DNA of 64,000 bases from an uncultured Sphaerochaeta sp. (GCF_963677315.1 NZ_OY781939.1:1178001-1242000), one strand, 5' to 3'; shown: positions 15,471 to 24,815, counted from the stretch's first letter. Notes: a model not told the origin generated them from the sequence alone. Numbers and translations are program-made.

Positions 15471-16315
15471 TGAAGAACTATAGAATTGCAAAACAAATCG
15501 GTAATCTTGGAAGAGCGCTCATCCTGCTTTTTTTCCTGCTTCTGGTACTGATGCCGATCTATTGGATGGCGATCACCTCCTTCAAGACGAATTCTGAGAT
15601 TATTGACACACAGACGGTCACTTACTATCCACATGAAACAACTACTGACAATTATGTACAGTTATTTGAGTTATACGACTACAAGAGTATGCTGGTTAAT
15701 AGTCTGATCGTGTCAGTCTCCACTGGCCTGTGTATTACCATGCTCTCCATACTCGGTGGGTACGGACTTGCCAGATACTCCTTCGGCGGAAAGACAACCA
15801 TGCTGCTCTTCTTTCTCGTCACGCAGATGATTCCACTGATACTTGTAATCATTCCGTTGTATGTAATCTTTGCAAAGATGGGCATCATCAACACACGACT
15901 GAGCCTATTCCTGTTCTACCTCATCGCAAACCTCCCTTTCTGTGTCATCACCATGAGGAGTTTCTTTGAGCGGATCCCCTATACATTGGAAGAAGCAGCG
16001 TATGTGGATGGATGTTCAAAGATGATGACGTTGGTACGGATCATTCTTCCGGTCATGTTCCCTGGCATTGTTGCTGTCTTTGTGTTTGCATTCATTGGAG
16101 CCTGGAATGAGCTGATTGCCGGCACCATCTTCATCAACACGAGCAATCTCTGGACGATCCCGGTCGGTTTGAAGTCCTTGATCGGAAAATATGATGTAAA
16201 ATGGGGAGTGCTTATGGCCGGCGGCATGTGTGCACTGCTTCCAACTGCAATCATGTTCGCGTTCATGCAGAAATTCGTAGTGGAAGGGTTGACCGCAGGA
16301 GCAGTAAAAGAATGA
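15470..16315 (+). CDS. ABC sugar transporter permease (MalG/UgpE type)
   Basis: This 281-residue inner-membrane protein has six predicted helices and the EAA motif EEAAYVDGCSKMMTLVRIILP near residue 180. Its start overlaps the upstream stop by one base (TAATG), so translation is coupled. It forms the permease with the preceding protein, and with an ATPase encoded elsewhere. Confidence 0.92.
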   Translation: MKNYRIAKQIGNLGRALILLFFLLLVLMPIYWMAITSFKTNSEIIDTQTVTYYPHETTTDNYVQLFELYDYKSMLVNSLIVSVSTGLCITMLSILGGYGLARYSFGGKTTMLLFFLVTQMIPLILVIIPLYVIFAKMGIINTRLSLFLFYLIANLPFCVITMRSFFERIPYTLEEAAYVDGCSKMMTLVRIILPVMFPGIVAVFVFAFIGAWNELIAGTIFINTSNLWTIPVGLKSLIGKYDVKWGVLMAGGMCALLPTAIMFAFMQKFVVEGLTAGAVKE

Positions 16316-17034
16316 GTACGATGCCTATTACCCAATCATTCAAGCCAATTGCAAAGGATTCGTTATACGAAAAAGTAACGGATGCTATCATCAGCTACAT
16401 CTACCGTAATGGATTGAAGATCGGTGACAAACTACCAGGAGAACGTCAATTAGCCCAAGAGCTTGAGGTAGGGAGGAACTCCGTACGCCAGGGACTCTGC
16501 CAACTTGAAGAGAACGGCATCATCACCAGAATGGTGGGAAAGGGTGCGTTTGTTAAGCGAGAGGTTACTGCAGACTCCGTAGAACTCAAACTCATGCGTG
16601 TCGATTATCAAGACCTGTTGGAAATCAAGATCAACATCGAAGAACTAGCAATCAAAAGGGCTGTGGAGCATGCAACAGATGAGCAAATTGCTCGCTTAAG
16701 GGAAATCGGGGAGGAACTGAACACCCTGGCAAAGGCCGGGACCTTCTCTCATACGTTGGACAAGAAGTTCCACACCGCTCTTCTGGAATGTGCAGGAAGT
16801 CCCACACTCACACAGATGGTCCTCTCCTTGGTAGACTCCCTGGATAGTTACACAAAGGTCCTGGGGAATGTCTCTGATATTTGGGTCAAGACCATCCCGT
16901 TCCATCTCGATATCGTATCAGCCTTGGAACAAAGACAAGTTTCCTATGCAATAGCTGCGCACCAATACATCTATCACTATGATATGGAAGTTCTAAACGG
17001 TCTCGCAGAAAAAACAGAACCAAAAGCAAACTAA
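16312..17034 (+). CDS. GntR-family (FadR/FCD) transcriptional regulator of the fucosidase locus
   Basis: This 240-residue regulator has an N-terminal winged helix (LYEKVTDAIISYIYRNG..., GERQLAQELEVGRNSVRQGL) and an all-helical FCD effector domain. ATG 16312 overlaps the permease stop (ATGA) and follows AGGAG. The longer ORF start at 16201 lies inside the permease gene. It is encoded inside the operon it presumably controls, binding a sugar acid or sugar phosphate. Candidate operators are the repeats at 12935-13008. Confidence 0.9.
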   Translation: MSTMPITQSFKPIAKDSLYEKVTDAIISYIYRNGLKIGDKLPGERQLAQELEVGRNSVRQGLCQLEENGIITRMVGKGAFVKREVTADSVELKLMRVDYQDLLEIKINIEELAIKRAVEHATDEQIARLREIGEELNTLAKAGTFSHTLDKKFHTALLECAGSPTLTQMVLSLVDSLDSYTKVLGNVSDIWVKTIPFHLDIVSALEQRQVSYAIAAHQYIYHYDMEVLNGLAEKTEPKAN

Positions 17035-18293
17035 TGAGGGGGATCACTCGTATGGGAACACCAGAAGCATGGTGGCAAGAAGCTAAATTCGGCATGTTTA
17101 TCCATTATGGATTGTATTCGATGCTTGCCGGTGAATATAACGGGAACCGAACAGACAATATTGCAGAATGGATTATGCACGATCTCGATATTCCCAGAGA
17201 GGAGTATCGTAAACTCGCTCAGTCCTTTACTGCAGATGAATTCAATCTTGAAGAGATTGTCCTTCTTGCGAAAAGGGCGGGAATGAAATATGTGGTACTT
17301 ACCAGCAAACACCATGAAGGATTTGCTCTATACGATTCCGCAGTAAGCGACTATACGAGCATGAGAGCCGCCCCTTGCAAGAGAGATTTTGTAAGGGAGT
17401 TGAAAGATGCATGTCAAAAACATGGTCTGCGATTTGGGTTGTACTATTCCCAAGCACAGGATTGGGACGATCCTGATGCCTGTAGAGACGGATTTGGACC
17501 GGAGGGAAAGGATTTTGACCAATACCTACAAAACAAATGCCTACCCCAGATAACTGAACTCCTGACAAACTATGGCCAGATTGATCTTCTGTGGCTCGAT
17601 ACGCCCATGTATATGACCAAGGAACAGTCAGAAACTATCAGGAGCCTAGTAAAACGGTTGCAACCCCACTGCATGATCAGTGGAAGGATCGGCAACGGCC
17701 TTGGTGATTACATGACCACCGGAGACAACTTTCTCCCTGCCCTTCCCTATCCTGGTGCCTTTGAGGTTCCTGCCACCATCAACAATACCTGGGGATACAA
17801 TGCATTCGATACCCGTTGGAAGAGTACAAAGCAGATTGTGAAGTCACTGGTCAAGATTGTCAGTCGTGGTGGCAATTATCTTCTGAACATCGGCCCAATG
17901 GGGAGCGGGAAGATTCCAGAGCCCAGTATTGCAGTTTTGGAGGCTGTTGGCCAGTTCATGCAGAAAAATGCAGAGAGCATCTACGGCACGAGGACGTTGC
18001 CCCTCTATCCCTATGATATTGACTGGGGATTCTTTACTGCCAAGAAGGGAAAACTGTTCCTTCATATCTTTGAAGAAAAGGAGCAAGCATACTTGCTCAA
18101 TATTGCCAATACACCGGTTCGTTGCTACAGACTTTCCGATGGACTGGAATTGAAACTGAAAATTCGAGTCACTTGTGAAGGGGACTCAAGCTGGCTCATC
18201 AATCTACCTCCGAGGGAAGATGATGAAGTAGACCAAGTCATCTGTATTGAGCTCGCAGAGGATGACGTACTATTTGAACCTATCAGGGGATGA
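17034..18293 (+). CDS. Alpha-L-fucosidase, GH29 family
   Basis: This 419-residue enzyme has the GH29 hallmarks WWQEAKFGMFIHYGLYS at residues 13-29, KHHEGF, and the nucleophile segment IDLLWLD with Asp189. A C-terminal beta domain starts near residue 320. It lacks a signal peptide, so fucose would be released in the cytoplasm after import by the adjacent ABC transporter. The start overlaps the GntR stop (TAATG), and its end overlaps the next gene by four bases. Met7 (17052) is an alternative start. Confidence 0.92.
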   Translation: MRGITRMGTPEAWWQEAKFGMFIHYGLYSMLAGEYNGNRTDNIAEWIMHDLDIPREEYRKLAQSFTADEFNLEEIVLLAKRAGMKYVVLTSKHHEGFALYDSAVSDYTSMRAAPCKRDFVRELKDACQKHGLRFGLYYSQAQDWDDPDACRDGFGPEGKDFDQYLQNKCLPQITELLTNYGQIDLLWLDTPMYMTKEQSETIRSLVKRLQPHCMISGRIGNGLGDYMTTGDNFLPALPYPGAFEVPATINNTWGYNAFDTRWKSTKQIVKSLVKIVSRGGNYLLNIGPMGSGKIPEPSIAVLEAVGQFMQKNAESIYGTRTLPLYPYDIDWGFFTAKKGKLFLHIFEEKEQAYLLNIANTPVRCYRLSDGLELKLKIRVTCEGDSSWLINLPPREDDEVDQVICIELAEDDVLFEPIRG

Positions 18294-19456
18294 AACACAA
18301 ACCAATGATGTACCCAGAAGATATACTCACCGATGACACCTATGATTTCCTGAACATTGAACGACCTGTAGCTGCACCACTATACCAAACATCGTTGTTT
18401 ACGTTTCCTACTGTGCAAAGTCTCCGTGAGGCACTAGGCGATGAGAGAAGTACCCACCTGTACTCCAGAGGCAACAATCCGACGGTTGAACAGGTAGAGA
18501 AAAGGCTTGCATTGCTGGAGGGGGGAGAATGCGCAAAACTCTTCTCTTCTGGAGTGGCTGCAATAGCGAGTGCCATACTGTCCAATGTCAAACAAGATGA
18601 CCATATCATTTGCAGCACAGATGCGTACACGTGGGCGAAATACATTTCCGGTACGTATCTCAAGCGTTTTGGCATCACTGTCACGTTTGTGGATACCACC
18701 AATCTGGAAGCAGTCGAGCAAGCTATCACGAAACAGACAAAGGTGATCTATCTTGAAAGTCCTGGAACACTTATGCTGCGTGTGCAAGACCTAAGAAAAC
18801 TTGCAGCGTTGGCAAGAACGCATGGCATCACCACCATTGTTGATAATACCTGGGCAACGCCGATCTACCAGAACCCACTGCAATTTGGTATCGATCTGGT
18901 GGTCCATTCCGCTTCAAAGTATATCGGTGGCCACAGTGACATAATCGGGGGTGTCGTGGTAGGAAGCAAGGAGAGAGTGGACCATATCTTCAAGACTGAG
19001 TTCCTTCCCATCGGGCATGTTCCCGACCCCTTCCAAGCATGGCTCATCCAGCGAGGAATGAGAACATTACACGTCCGGCTCGATTACCATTACCAAAGTG
19101 CATTGAAGGTATGTGACTTTCTCTATGATCATGCTGCTGTAGAGCAGGTGTACTACCCGATGCATCCAAAAAGTCCGTACTACGCACTTGCAAGCTCGCA
19201 AATGAGTGGGGGGTCGGGATTGTTGTCGGTTCGCCTGAAATCCAGCAACCGAGACAAGATTGAGCAAGCGGTAGATTCTATGAAGATGTTCAGGCTTGGG
19301 GTCAGTTGGGGCGGATATGAGAGTTTGGTATTCCCAACCCTTGCGACCAAGGAAGGAGAGTCGTCAATACTCCGTCTTCACATCGGGTTGGAACACACCG
19401 AGACTATTCTTGAGGATCTGGACCACGCTTTCTCCCTCTTGAAGGAAACTGTATGA
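18290..19456 (+). CDS. PLP-dependent Cys/Met-metabolism enzyme (cystathionine gamma-synthase/beta-lyase-like)
   Basis: This 388-residue fold-type-I PLP enzyme has the internal-aldimine lysine in SASKYIGGHSD (Lys210), DNTWATP around residue 185 for the PLP-stacking region, and YSRGNNPT near residue 58. Cystathionine beta-lyases, gamma-synthases and methionine gamma-lyases share these, and I cannot separate them from the sequence. It overlaps genes on both sides by four bases, so it is an integral operon member. That is unusual, because no sulfur genes are near. It may act on a nitrogen- or sulfur-bearing glycan component. Confidence 0.88.
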   Translation: MKHKPMMYPEDILTDDTYDFLNIERPVAAPLYQTSLFTFPTVQSLREALGDERSTHLYSRGNNPTVEQVEKRLALLEGGECAKLFSSGVAAIASAILSNVKQDDHIICSTDAYTWAKYISGTYLKRFGITVTFVDTTNLEAVEQAITKQTKVIYLESPGTLMLRVQDLRKLAALARTHGITTIVDNTWATPIYQNPLQFGIDLVVHSASKYIGGHSDIIGGVVVGSKERVDHIFKTEFLPIGHVPDPFQAWLIQRGMRTLHVRLDYHYQSALKVCDFLYDHAAVEQVYYPMHPKSPYYALASSQMSGGSGLLSVRLKSSNRDKIEQAVDSMKMFRLGVSWGGYESLVFPTLATKEGESSILRLHIGLEHTETILEDLDHAFSLLKETV

Positions 19457-21312
19457 TCCCTGATTTCTCAACATTACCGATGGCAAACAGTGCAAAACCG
19501 TATGTCCGCTGGTGGTGGTTCTCAGGAGCCTTGGATTACAAGGAAATTGAGACACAACTCTCTTGGCTTGTAAGCAATGGGTTCGGTGGTGTAGAGATTG
19601 CATGGGTATATCCATACCCAGAGGCAGGAAAAGAACATGGACCAAAATTCCTTGATGAAGATTTTCAGGCCTATGTGCAATTCACGCTGAAGCAATGCAA
19701 AGAGAAAGGGCTTGGTTGTGACCTCACCTTTGGGACTCTCTGGCCATTCTCCGGTACGTTCATTCCCAAAAAATACACAAGCAAAGCAAGGGATGGGTTT
19801 AGCACACAGCGTGTAAATCGTAGCTGGGAAGCCAGCTATACTCATACGAATGCAAGGATCCTCGACCATCTCGATACAAGAGCTTTTCAGTGGTATAGCG
19901 ATTACCTATCTGAACATGGGTTTGTAGATTTTGTTAAGACAGAGCCTATGGCATTGTTCTGTGATTCCTGGGAAGTGGAACCAGAAGATATAAGCTACGA
20001 AACATTCCAAAGAGACTTTGTATCGACCTATGGATATGTGTATGATTTCTCAACGAAGGATATCAATGAACGATATGATTATCGATCCCTGATCTCTGAA
20101 CGAGTCCTCTCGGATTTTTATCGGCCATACGCACAGAACTGCAAGGAGATGGGGGCTTTTTCACGGGTACAATGTCATGGAGCCCCCACCGATATACTTG
20201 CCGCGTATGCCTATGTGGATATCCCTGAGACTGAGACGTTGCTTTTTAATCCAGATTTTGCGCTAATTGCTGCTTCAGCAGCAGCTCTGGAGCACAAGCC
20301 GATCGTTAGCAGCGAAAGCTTCACGTGTTTATATGGATGGGTACCAAGCCCTGCTGAACCTCCCCATATCAAACAGGAACACATTGACGACCTTCGTTGT
20401 GTGGCCGATGCCCAGTTTGCCTGGGGGGTCAATCGTGTTGTTTGGCATGGTATGCCGTACAATACAAAGGAAAAGCCCCGACAGTTCTATGCCACGTTAC
20501 ATGTCGGCCCCGATGGGTCCATTGCATCTCAGCTTCCTCAGTTCAATGCCTATCTGGAAGAGGTTTCAGAGATTCTTACCAGAGGGGAAACCTTTTCCAA
20601 CATCTCCATACTGCTGCCACTGGAAGACCAGTGGATGAGAGATGAACTCCCTCCCCATTTACAAAAGCCAAGCAGCAAGTATTGGTGGGAACTGCAGGAA
20701 CTTACTATTCCCCTTCCTTTGATGCAGTACAGACCTCTCTGGTTCTCTCCACATTGGATTGATGACTTGTCTTATCAAGATGGCCAGCTTCTCTATAAGC
20801 AGAAGCATATTGGGGCCTTGTATTGCATGAATGAGTACATGAGCTTCTCTTCCCTAAAAACATTAGCGGGGTTATGCGCGAAGGGAGCACCCATCTATTT
20901 CTCACGGCTTCCAAAAGAACCTGGAACGCAGAAACATAGAGCGTACAATCAGTACCTTTCAATCATTTCCACTACCCCTCCGGCACAAACAAGCTATCTT
21001 CGGCCTATCCTAAAAAGCTCAACCCCGATCGACTATTGGTGCAGGAAGGATGGTGAAACGTACTATGTATTTTTTGCTCATCCTGAAATGAGGAACCTCA
21101 GATACCCTCTTCCCTATCGGTATGCACAATCGATTAAGCCTTGCACGATAGAGGCTGTGTTCCATTCAGAGAACTATGCTTACGATCTCTGTTTGCAATT
21201 TCCTCGTAGTGAATCTCTCCTTGTTACTATCAATGATGTATCACATGAGGTAACCATAAGAAACTTGCATATTGAAGATACCACTATAGATACCCACTCC
21301 ATCTGCGATTAA
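19453..21312 (+). CDS. GH106-related glycoside hydrolase (alpha-L-rhamnosidase-like)
   Basis: This 619-residue protein starts with PYVRWWWFSGALDYKEIETQL and continues with NGFGGVEIAWVYPY. That is the TIM-barrel opening typical of the GH106/alpha-L-rhamnosidase-like superfamily. A CDLTFGTLWPFSG segment and an HGAPTD strand lie in the barrel. There is no signal peptide, and it is shorter than most GH106 enzymes, which exceed 900 residues. It appears to lack the accessory beta-sandwich domains. It overlaps the PLP gene by four bases and is the last gene of the island before a terminator. Activity on rhamnose or a fucose-like 6-deoxy sugar is inferred. Confidence 0.75.
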   Translation: MIPDFSTLPMANSAKPYVRWWWFSGALDYKEIETQLSWLVSNGFGGVEIAWVYPYPEAGKEHGPKFLDEDFQAYVQFTLKQCKEKGLGCDLTFGTLWPFSGTFIPKKYTSKARDGFSTQRVNRSWEASYTHTNARILDHLDTRAFQWYSDYLSEHGFVDFVKTEPMALFCDSWEVEPEDISYETFQRDFVSTYGYVYDFSTKDINERYDYRSLISERVLSDFYRPYAQNCKEMGAFSRVQCHGAPTDILAAYAYVDIPETETLLFNPDFALIAASAAALEHKPIVSSESFTCLYGWVPSPAEPPHIKQEHIDDLRCVADAQFAWGVNRVVWHGMPYNTKEKPRQFYATLHVGPDGSIASQLPQFNAYLEEVSEILTRGETFSNISILLPLEDQWMRDELPPHLQKPSSKYWWELQELTIPLPLMQYRPLWFSPHWIDDLSYQDGQLLYKQKHIGALYCMNEYMSFSSLKTLAGLCAKGAPIYFSRLPKEPGTQKHRAYNQYLSIISTTPPAQTSYLRPILKSSTPIDYWCRKDGETYYVFFAHPEMRNLRYPLPYRYAQSIKPCTIEAVFHSENYAYDLCLQFPRSESLLVTINDVSHEVTIRNLHIEDTTIDTHSICD

Positions 21313-21324
21313 ACCTAAATTTAT

Positions 21325-21363
21325 TCTGATAGAGAAAGCCTTCCGCTAGTCGGGAGGCTTTTT
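21325..21363 (+). repeat. 39-bp direct repeat, copy B (terminator-containing)
   Basis: This copy repeats 12797-12835 in the same orientation, with two mismatches inside the GATAGA-AAGCC stretch. It closes the carbohydrate island. Confidence 0.85.
21336..21363 (+). terminator. Intrinsic terminator of the fucosidase operon
   Basis: AAGCCTTCCG/CGGGAGGCTT stem then TTTTT, 23 bases after the stop at 21312. Confidence 0.9.
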
Positions 21364-21378
21364 GTAGTTCATAAAGGA

Positions 21379-21413
21379 GAGGCCATCCTCCAGCAACGCA
21401 GGAGAGTGGCCTC
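21379..21413 (-). terminator. Hairpin downstream of the malic enzyme operon
   Basis: GAGGCCA (21379-21385) pairs with TGGCCTC (21407-21413), and inner bases extend the stem imperfectly. It lies 28 bases past the malic enzyme stop. A T-tract on the minus strand is weak, so it may be a partial or stabilising structure. Confidence 0.45.
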
Positions 21414-21441
21414 TATATATGAAAAAGTGTGTATGAAGATC

Positions 21442-22731
21442 TTAGTTCCAGTACTTCTCCATCCGCTTAACCAGGCTCTTTCTATAGCCTTCCCAGTCAG
21501 TGATGGGTTTCTCAGCCAATCCTTCCTCACAGGCAGCCTTAGCAACAGCAACAGCCTCCCATTCAATGACACGAGGGTCAAACGGCTTGGGAACAATGTA
21601 GTTACGACCGAAGCTGAACTTCTGGCCACCATAGGCCTTCTCTACCGAGGCAGGAACAGGTTCCTTTGCCAGAGCAGCCAAGGCCTTGGCCGCTGCCATT
21701 TTCATCCCTTCGCTGATAACCACTGAACGGACATCCAAAGCACCACGGAAGATGAAGGGGAAGCCAAGCACGTTGTTGATCTGGTTGGGGTAGTCACTCC
21801 TGCCGGTTGCCATGATCAGGTCATCCCTGGTCTCCATCGCCAGCTCGTAGGCAATTTCAGGATTTGGATTGCTCATTGCGAAAACTACAGGATCCTTTGC
21901 CATGGAAAGCAACATCTGGGGGGTTACACAATCGGCAACAGAAAGTCCCATAAGTACATCTGCATCCACCAATGCCTCAGCAAGGGTTCTTGCAGGCAGA
22001 TCGGTTGCAAATTCTTCCTTCTCAGGAGTCATACCTGCAGCTCTTCCCTTGTAGATGACGCCCTTGCTGTCACACATGAGAATATTCTCTCGCTTCACTC
22101 CAGCGGCAATAAACATCTTTCCACAAGAGATACCAGCCGCACCTGCACCATTGACCACAATCTTGATGTCTTCCAATTTCTTGCCGACGATCTCACAGCT
22201 GTTCATCAAACCAGCGGTTGCAATAATTGCTGTTCCATGTTGGTCATCATGGAAGATGGGAATATTGCAGCTCTTGATCAACTCCTGCTCAATACGGAAA
22301 CATTCAGGTCCCTTGATATCCTCAAGATTTACACCACCGAAGGTAGGACTCATGGTCTTCACCATATCGATGATCTTATCTGGATCCTTGGTGTCGAGCT
22401 CGATGTCAAAGACGTCGATATCCGCAAATCTCTTGAACAGTACTCCCTTACCTTCCATAACAGGCTTGCTCGCCAATGCTCCGCGGTCACCAAGACCGAG
22501 AATGGCGGTTCCGTTGGAAATAACTGCCACCAGGTTACCCTTTGAGGTGTACTTGTAGGCATCCTCCGGGTTCTCTGCAATGGCCAGTACCGGCTTGGCA
22601 ACTCCAGGGGTGTATGCCAGACCCAGTTCATCTGCAGTCTGACAGGGCTTGGAGGGAACTACGGATACCTTTCCAGGAACTCCGTCTTTCATATGGTAAT
22701 CGAGTGCACGCTTGGTCAAATCATCTTGCAT
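21442..22731 (-). CDS. NAD(P)-dependent malic enzyme
   Basis: This 429-residue enzyme oxidatively decarboxylates malate to pyruvate. The malic signature LGLAYTPGVAKP carries the catalytic Tyr40. FHDDQHGTA and GAGAAG (Rossmann fold) follow. It is the short, single-domain bacterial form, without the phosphotransacetylase tail of MaeB. In a (-) operon with the dehydrogenase and DeoR regulator, it channels malate towards pyruvate. Cofactor preference cannot be set by eye. Confidence 0.93.
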   Translation of the reverse strand: MQDDLTKRALDYHMKDGVPGKVSVVPSKPCQTADELGLAYTPGVAKPVLAIAENPEDAYKYTSKGNLVAVISNGTAILGLGDRGALASKPVMEGKGVLFKRFADIDVFDIELDTKDPDKIIDMVKTMSPTFGGVNLEDIKGPECFRIEQELIKSCNIPIFHDDQHGTAIIATAGLMNSCEIVGKKLEDIKIVVNGAGAAGISCGKMFIAAGVKRENILMCDSKGVIYKGRAAGMTPEKEEFATDLPARTLAEALVDADVLMGLSVADCVTPQMLLSMAKDPVVFAMSNPNPEIAYELAMETRDDLIMATGRSDYPNQINNVLGFPFIFRGALDVRSVVISEGMKMAAAKALAALAKEPVPASVEKAYGGQKFSFGRNYIVPKPFDPRVIEWEAVAVAKAACEEGLAEKPITDWEGYRKSLVKRMEKYWN

Positions 22732-22746
22732 AGTGATAACTCCTGT

Positions 22747-23886
22747 TTATTTTTCGAAATCCCACTGATAGTCCATCTTGAACCGGTCACGAAGGGTGGT
22801 CATGACCTTCTGGAGGCTTGGAGGAACCGGGCATCCATGTTCCTTTCTATACTGGTACGCCAGATGCTCTTTCTCTCCTGCTGTGAAGATGTAATCTTCC
22901 CCTGGTGCCTTCTTGCTGTCACGAAGCTCACGACATATGGTTCCAGCAATTTTCTTGAAAATTCCCAACCCCATGAAGAACTCTGGGTTGATGGCAATGA
23001 AGAAGTGCCCAAGTGGATACGGGATGGGCTTATGCTCATCATCAAATCCATTGAGAGCCTTCATCCAGGAACCATCCTGCAAGGCAGCTGAGAGAATCTC
23101 AACCACGGTTGCATACCCGAAGCCCTTATAGCCTCCGGTCATCTCCCCGATTCCGCCGAGCGGAGTGAGGGCAGCCATACCTGTGGTCAGGTCCTTGAGC
23201 ACCTGCTGCGTATCGGTCCTGGTCTTTCCTTCATGGTCGAGTACCCACCCTTCAGGCAATTCCTTTCCTGCACGGCCATATACTTCAATCTTACCTCTCT
23301 GAGAGACGCTGGTGGCACAGTCCAGCACGAAGGGGAACTCCTCATCGGTTGGGATACCGAAGGTAAGAGGGTTGGTCCCAAGCATGTTCTCTACGCCATG
23401 TGTGGGAGCAATGGAGGGACGGGCATTGGTGCCTGTGATTCCGATCATTCCTGCATCGGTCGCCATGGTGGCATAGTAGCCAGCAATTCCGTAGTGGTTG
23501 GAGTTGCGCACAGCAACCATACCAAGACCATACTTCTTTGCCTTCTCGATTGCCATTTCCATTGCCTTGTAACCGGCAACATGTCCCATTCCATTGTGGG
23601 CATCGAGGACTGCAGTTGCTGCCTGATCCTTCAAGACCTCGATCTCTGTGACAGGGTTCATGATCCCGATGTCAATACGGTCGATGTAGATTGGCTTCAG
23701 TCTTCCGATTCCATGGCTGTCAATTCCACGTTTGTCACTTGCGATCAGTACATCACCAATGATCTTTGCATCATCTTTGGGTACTCCTGCATGTACCAAG
23801 GCTTCTTCCATGAACTTTTCCAATTCACCGAAAGGGATCCATGCACAATCTTCATACTGTTCTGCATACTCATCCATATACTTCAT
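22747..23886 (-). CDS. Ldh-family malate/L-lactate dehydrogenase
   Basis: This 379-residue enzyme belongs to the atypical NAD(P) oxidoreductases of the malate/L-sulfolactate/ureidoglycolate type (the Ldh_2 family). GIDSHGIGRL near residue 52 and NSNHYGIAGYY near residue 149 carry the catalytic His and the conserved Ser/Asn features. With malic enzyme 15 bases downstream, it probably interconverts oxaloacetate or pyruvate with its hydroxy acid. Its start overlaps the DeoR stop by four bases. Confidence 0.9.
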   Translation of the reverse strand: MKYMDEYAEQYEDCAWIPFGELEKFMEEALVHAGVPKDDAKIIGDVLIASDKRGIDSHGIGRLKPIYIDRIDIGIMNPVTEIEVLKDQAATAVLDAHNGMGHVAGYKAMEMAIEKAKKYGLGMVAVRNSNHYGIAGYYATMATDAGMIGITGTNARPSIAPTHGVENMLGTNPLTFGIPTDEEFPFVLDCATSVSQRGKIEVYGRAGKELPEGWVLDHEGKTRTDTQQVLKDLTTGMAALTPLGGIGEMTGGYKGFGYATVVEILSAALQDGSWMKALNGFDDEHKPIPYPLGHFFIAINPEFFMGLGIFKKIAGTICRELRDSKKAPGEDYIFTAGEKEHLAYQYRKEHGCPVPPSLQKVMTTLRDRFKMDYQWDFEK

Positions 23887-24677
23887 ACGGCACTCCTTGT
23901 ATTGGTTGCTACGATAATTTCCAGACTCTCTGGAATCTCCATTTGCTGTACTATGTCTGCTCCCTTTCCGTCCGTTACCAAGGCATCGACCTGGTCAAGG
24001 GAGACAGTCTTGAAGTTTGACACCACCCCGATCTTGTTGCTTGCTGCAACGACAAACACTTTACCTACCGTGTGCTCTATCATGGCTCTGGTAGTCTCAG
24101 CCTCTTCCAGGATTGGAGTGGTAAGTCCTGCTGATGGGGAAAACCCATCCACACCTATGATGGCTTTGTTTGCATGTATCTGGCTTACGATCAGGGAAGA
24201 GAGGGAACCTGAAACTGAATGGCTTCTGTTTCGGTAGATGCCACCGGCAAGTATGAGCCTGATGTGTTCACTCTCTTTACAGAGGTAGACTGCATCTATG
24301 TTGTTGGTGACGATGGTTACCCGCTTCTCCAAGGATGCTACGGCCCTGATCACTTCAAACGTGGTGGAACCACTATTGATATAGAGGGTATCACCTTCTT
24401 CCACGAAGGAAGCAACAGTCTCCGCGATTGCAGCTTTCTCCTGGGGGTATTCACTTGCTTTCTGTAGGTAATCAGGTTCCACTGGAAGATTTCTTCTGGC
24501 CGTTGCCCCTCCATGGGTACGTTCTACCAAGCCCTTCTTTGCAAGGTGGTCCAAATCTCGTCTGATGGTAAGTTCACTGACAGAAAACTGTTCCGCGAGC
24601 AAGCTGACCGTCACACTCCCCTCCTGTCGGATGAGGGTGAGAATATCATGCTGTCTGCTTGCTGGTATGGTTGACAT
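23883..24677 (-). CDS. DeoR-family transcriptional regulator
   Basis: This 264-residue regulator has an N-terminal HTH (TVSLLAEQFSVSELTIRRDL, then KKGLVERTHGGA) and a DeoR C-terminal effector domain with NSGSTTFE, which binds phosphorylated metabolites. As first gene of the (-) operon with the dehydrogenase and malic enzyme, it probably controls them and itself. Its promoter holds phased TGAAC/TGAAT repeats that are candidate operators. Confidence 0.92.
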   Translation of the reverse strand: MSTIPASRQHDILTLIRQEGSVTVSLLAEQFSVSELTIRRDLDHLAKKGLVERTHGGATARRNLPVEPDYLQKASEYPQEKAAIAETVASFVEEGDTLYINSGSTTFEVIRAVASLEKRVTIVTNNIDAVYLCKESEHIRLILAGGIYRNRSHSVSGSLSSLIVSQIHANKAIIGVDGFSPSAGLTTPILEEAETTRAMIEHTVGKVFVVAASNKIGVVSNFKTVSLDQVDALVTDGKGADIVQQMEIPESLEIIVATNTRSAV

Positions 24678-24753
24678 GAACGCTTCCTTGAATGTTTTTG
24701 AACTTTTTACCTGCTATACACCCAGAATACAATCATAAACGTTCATTTGTCAA
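24677..24753 (-). promoter_or_regulatory. DeoR operon promoter and phased operator repeats
   Basis: On the minus strand TTGACA (24748-24753) and TATTCT (24724-24729) are 18 bases apart. GTTCA/ATTCA pentamers lie at 24677-24681, 24689-24693 and 24699-24703, spaced 10-12 bases, and one more lies near 24741. Roughly helical spacing fits DeoR-type direct-repeat operators. Confidence 0.5.
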
Positions 24754-24815
24754 TGGAAGATTGTGAGAAACACACGAAACAAACTGCCCAGAACCAAGAA
24801 AGAATCCAATCCTAC

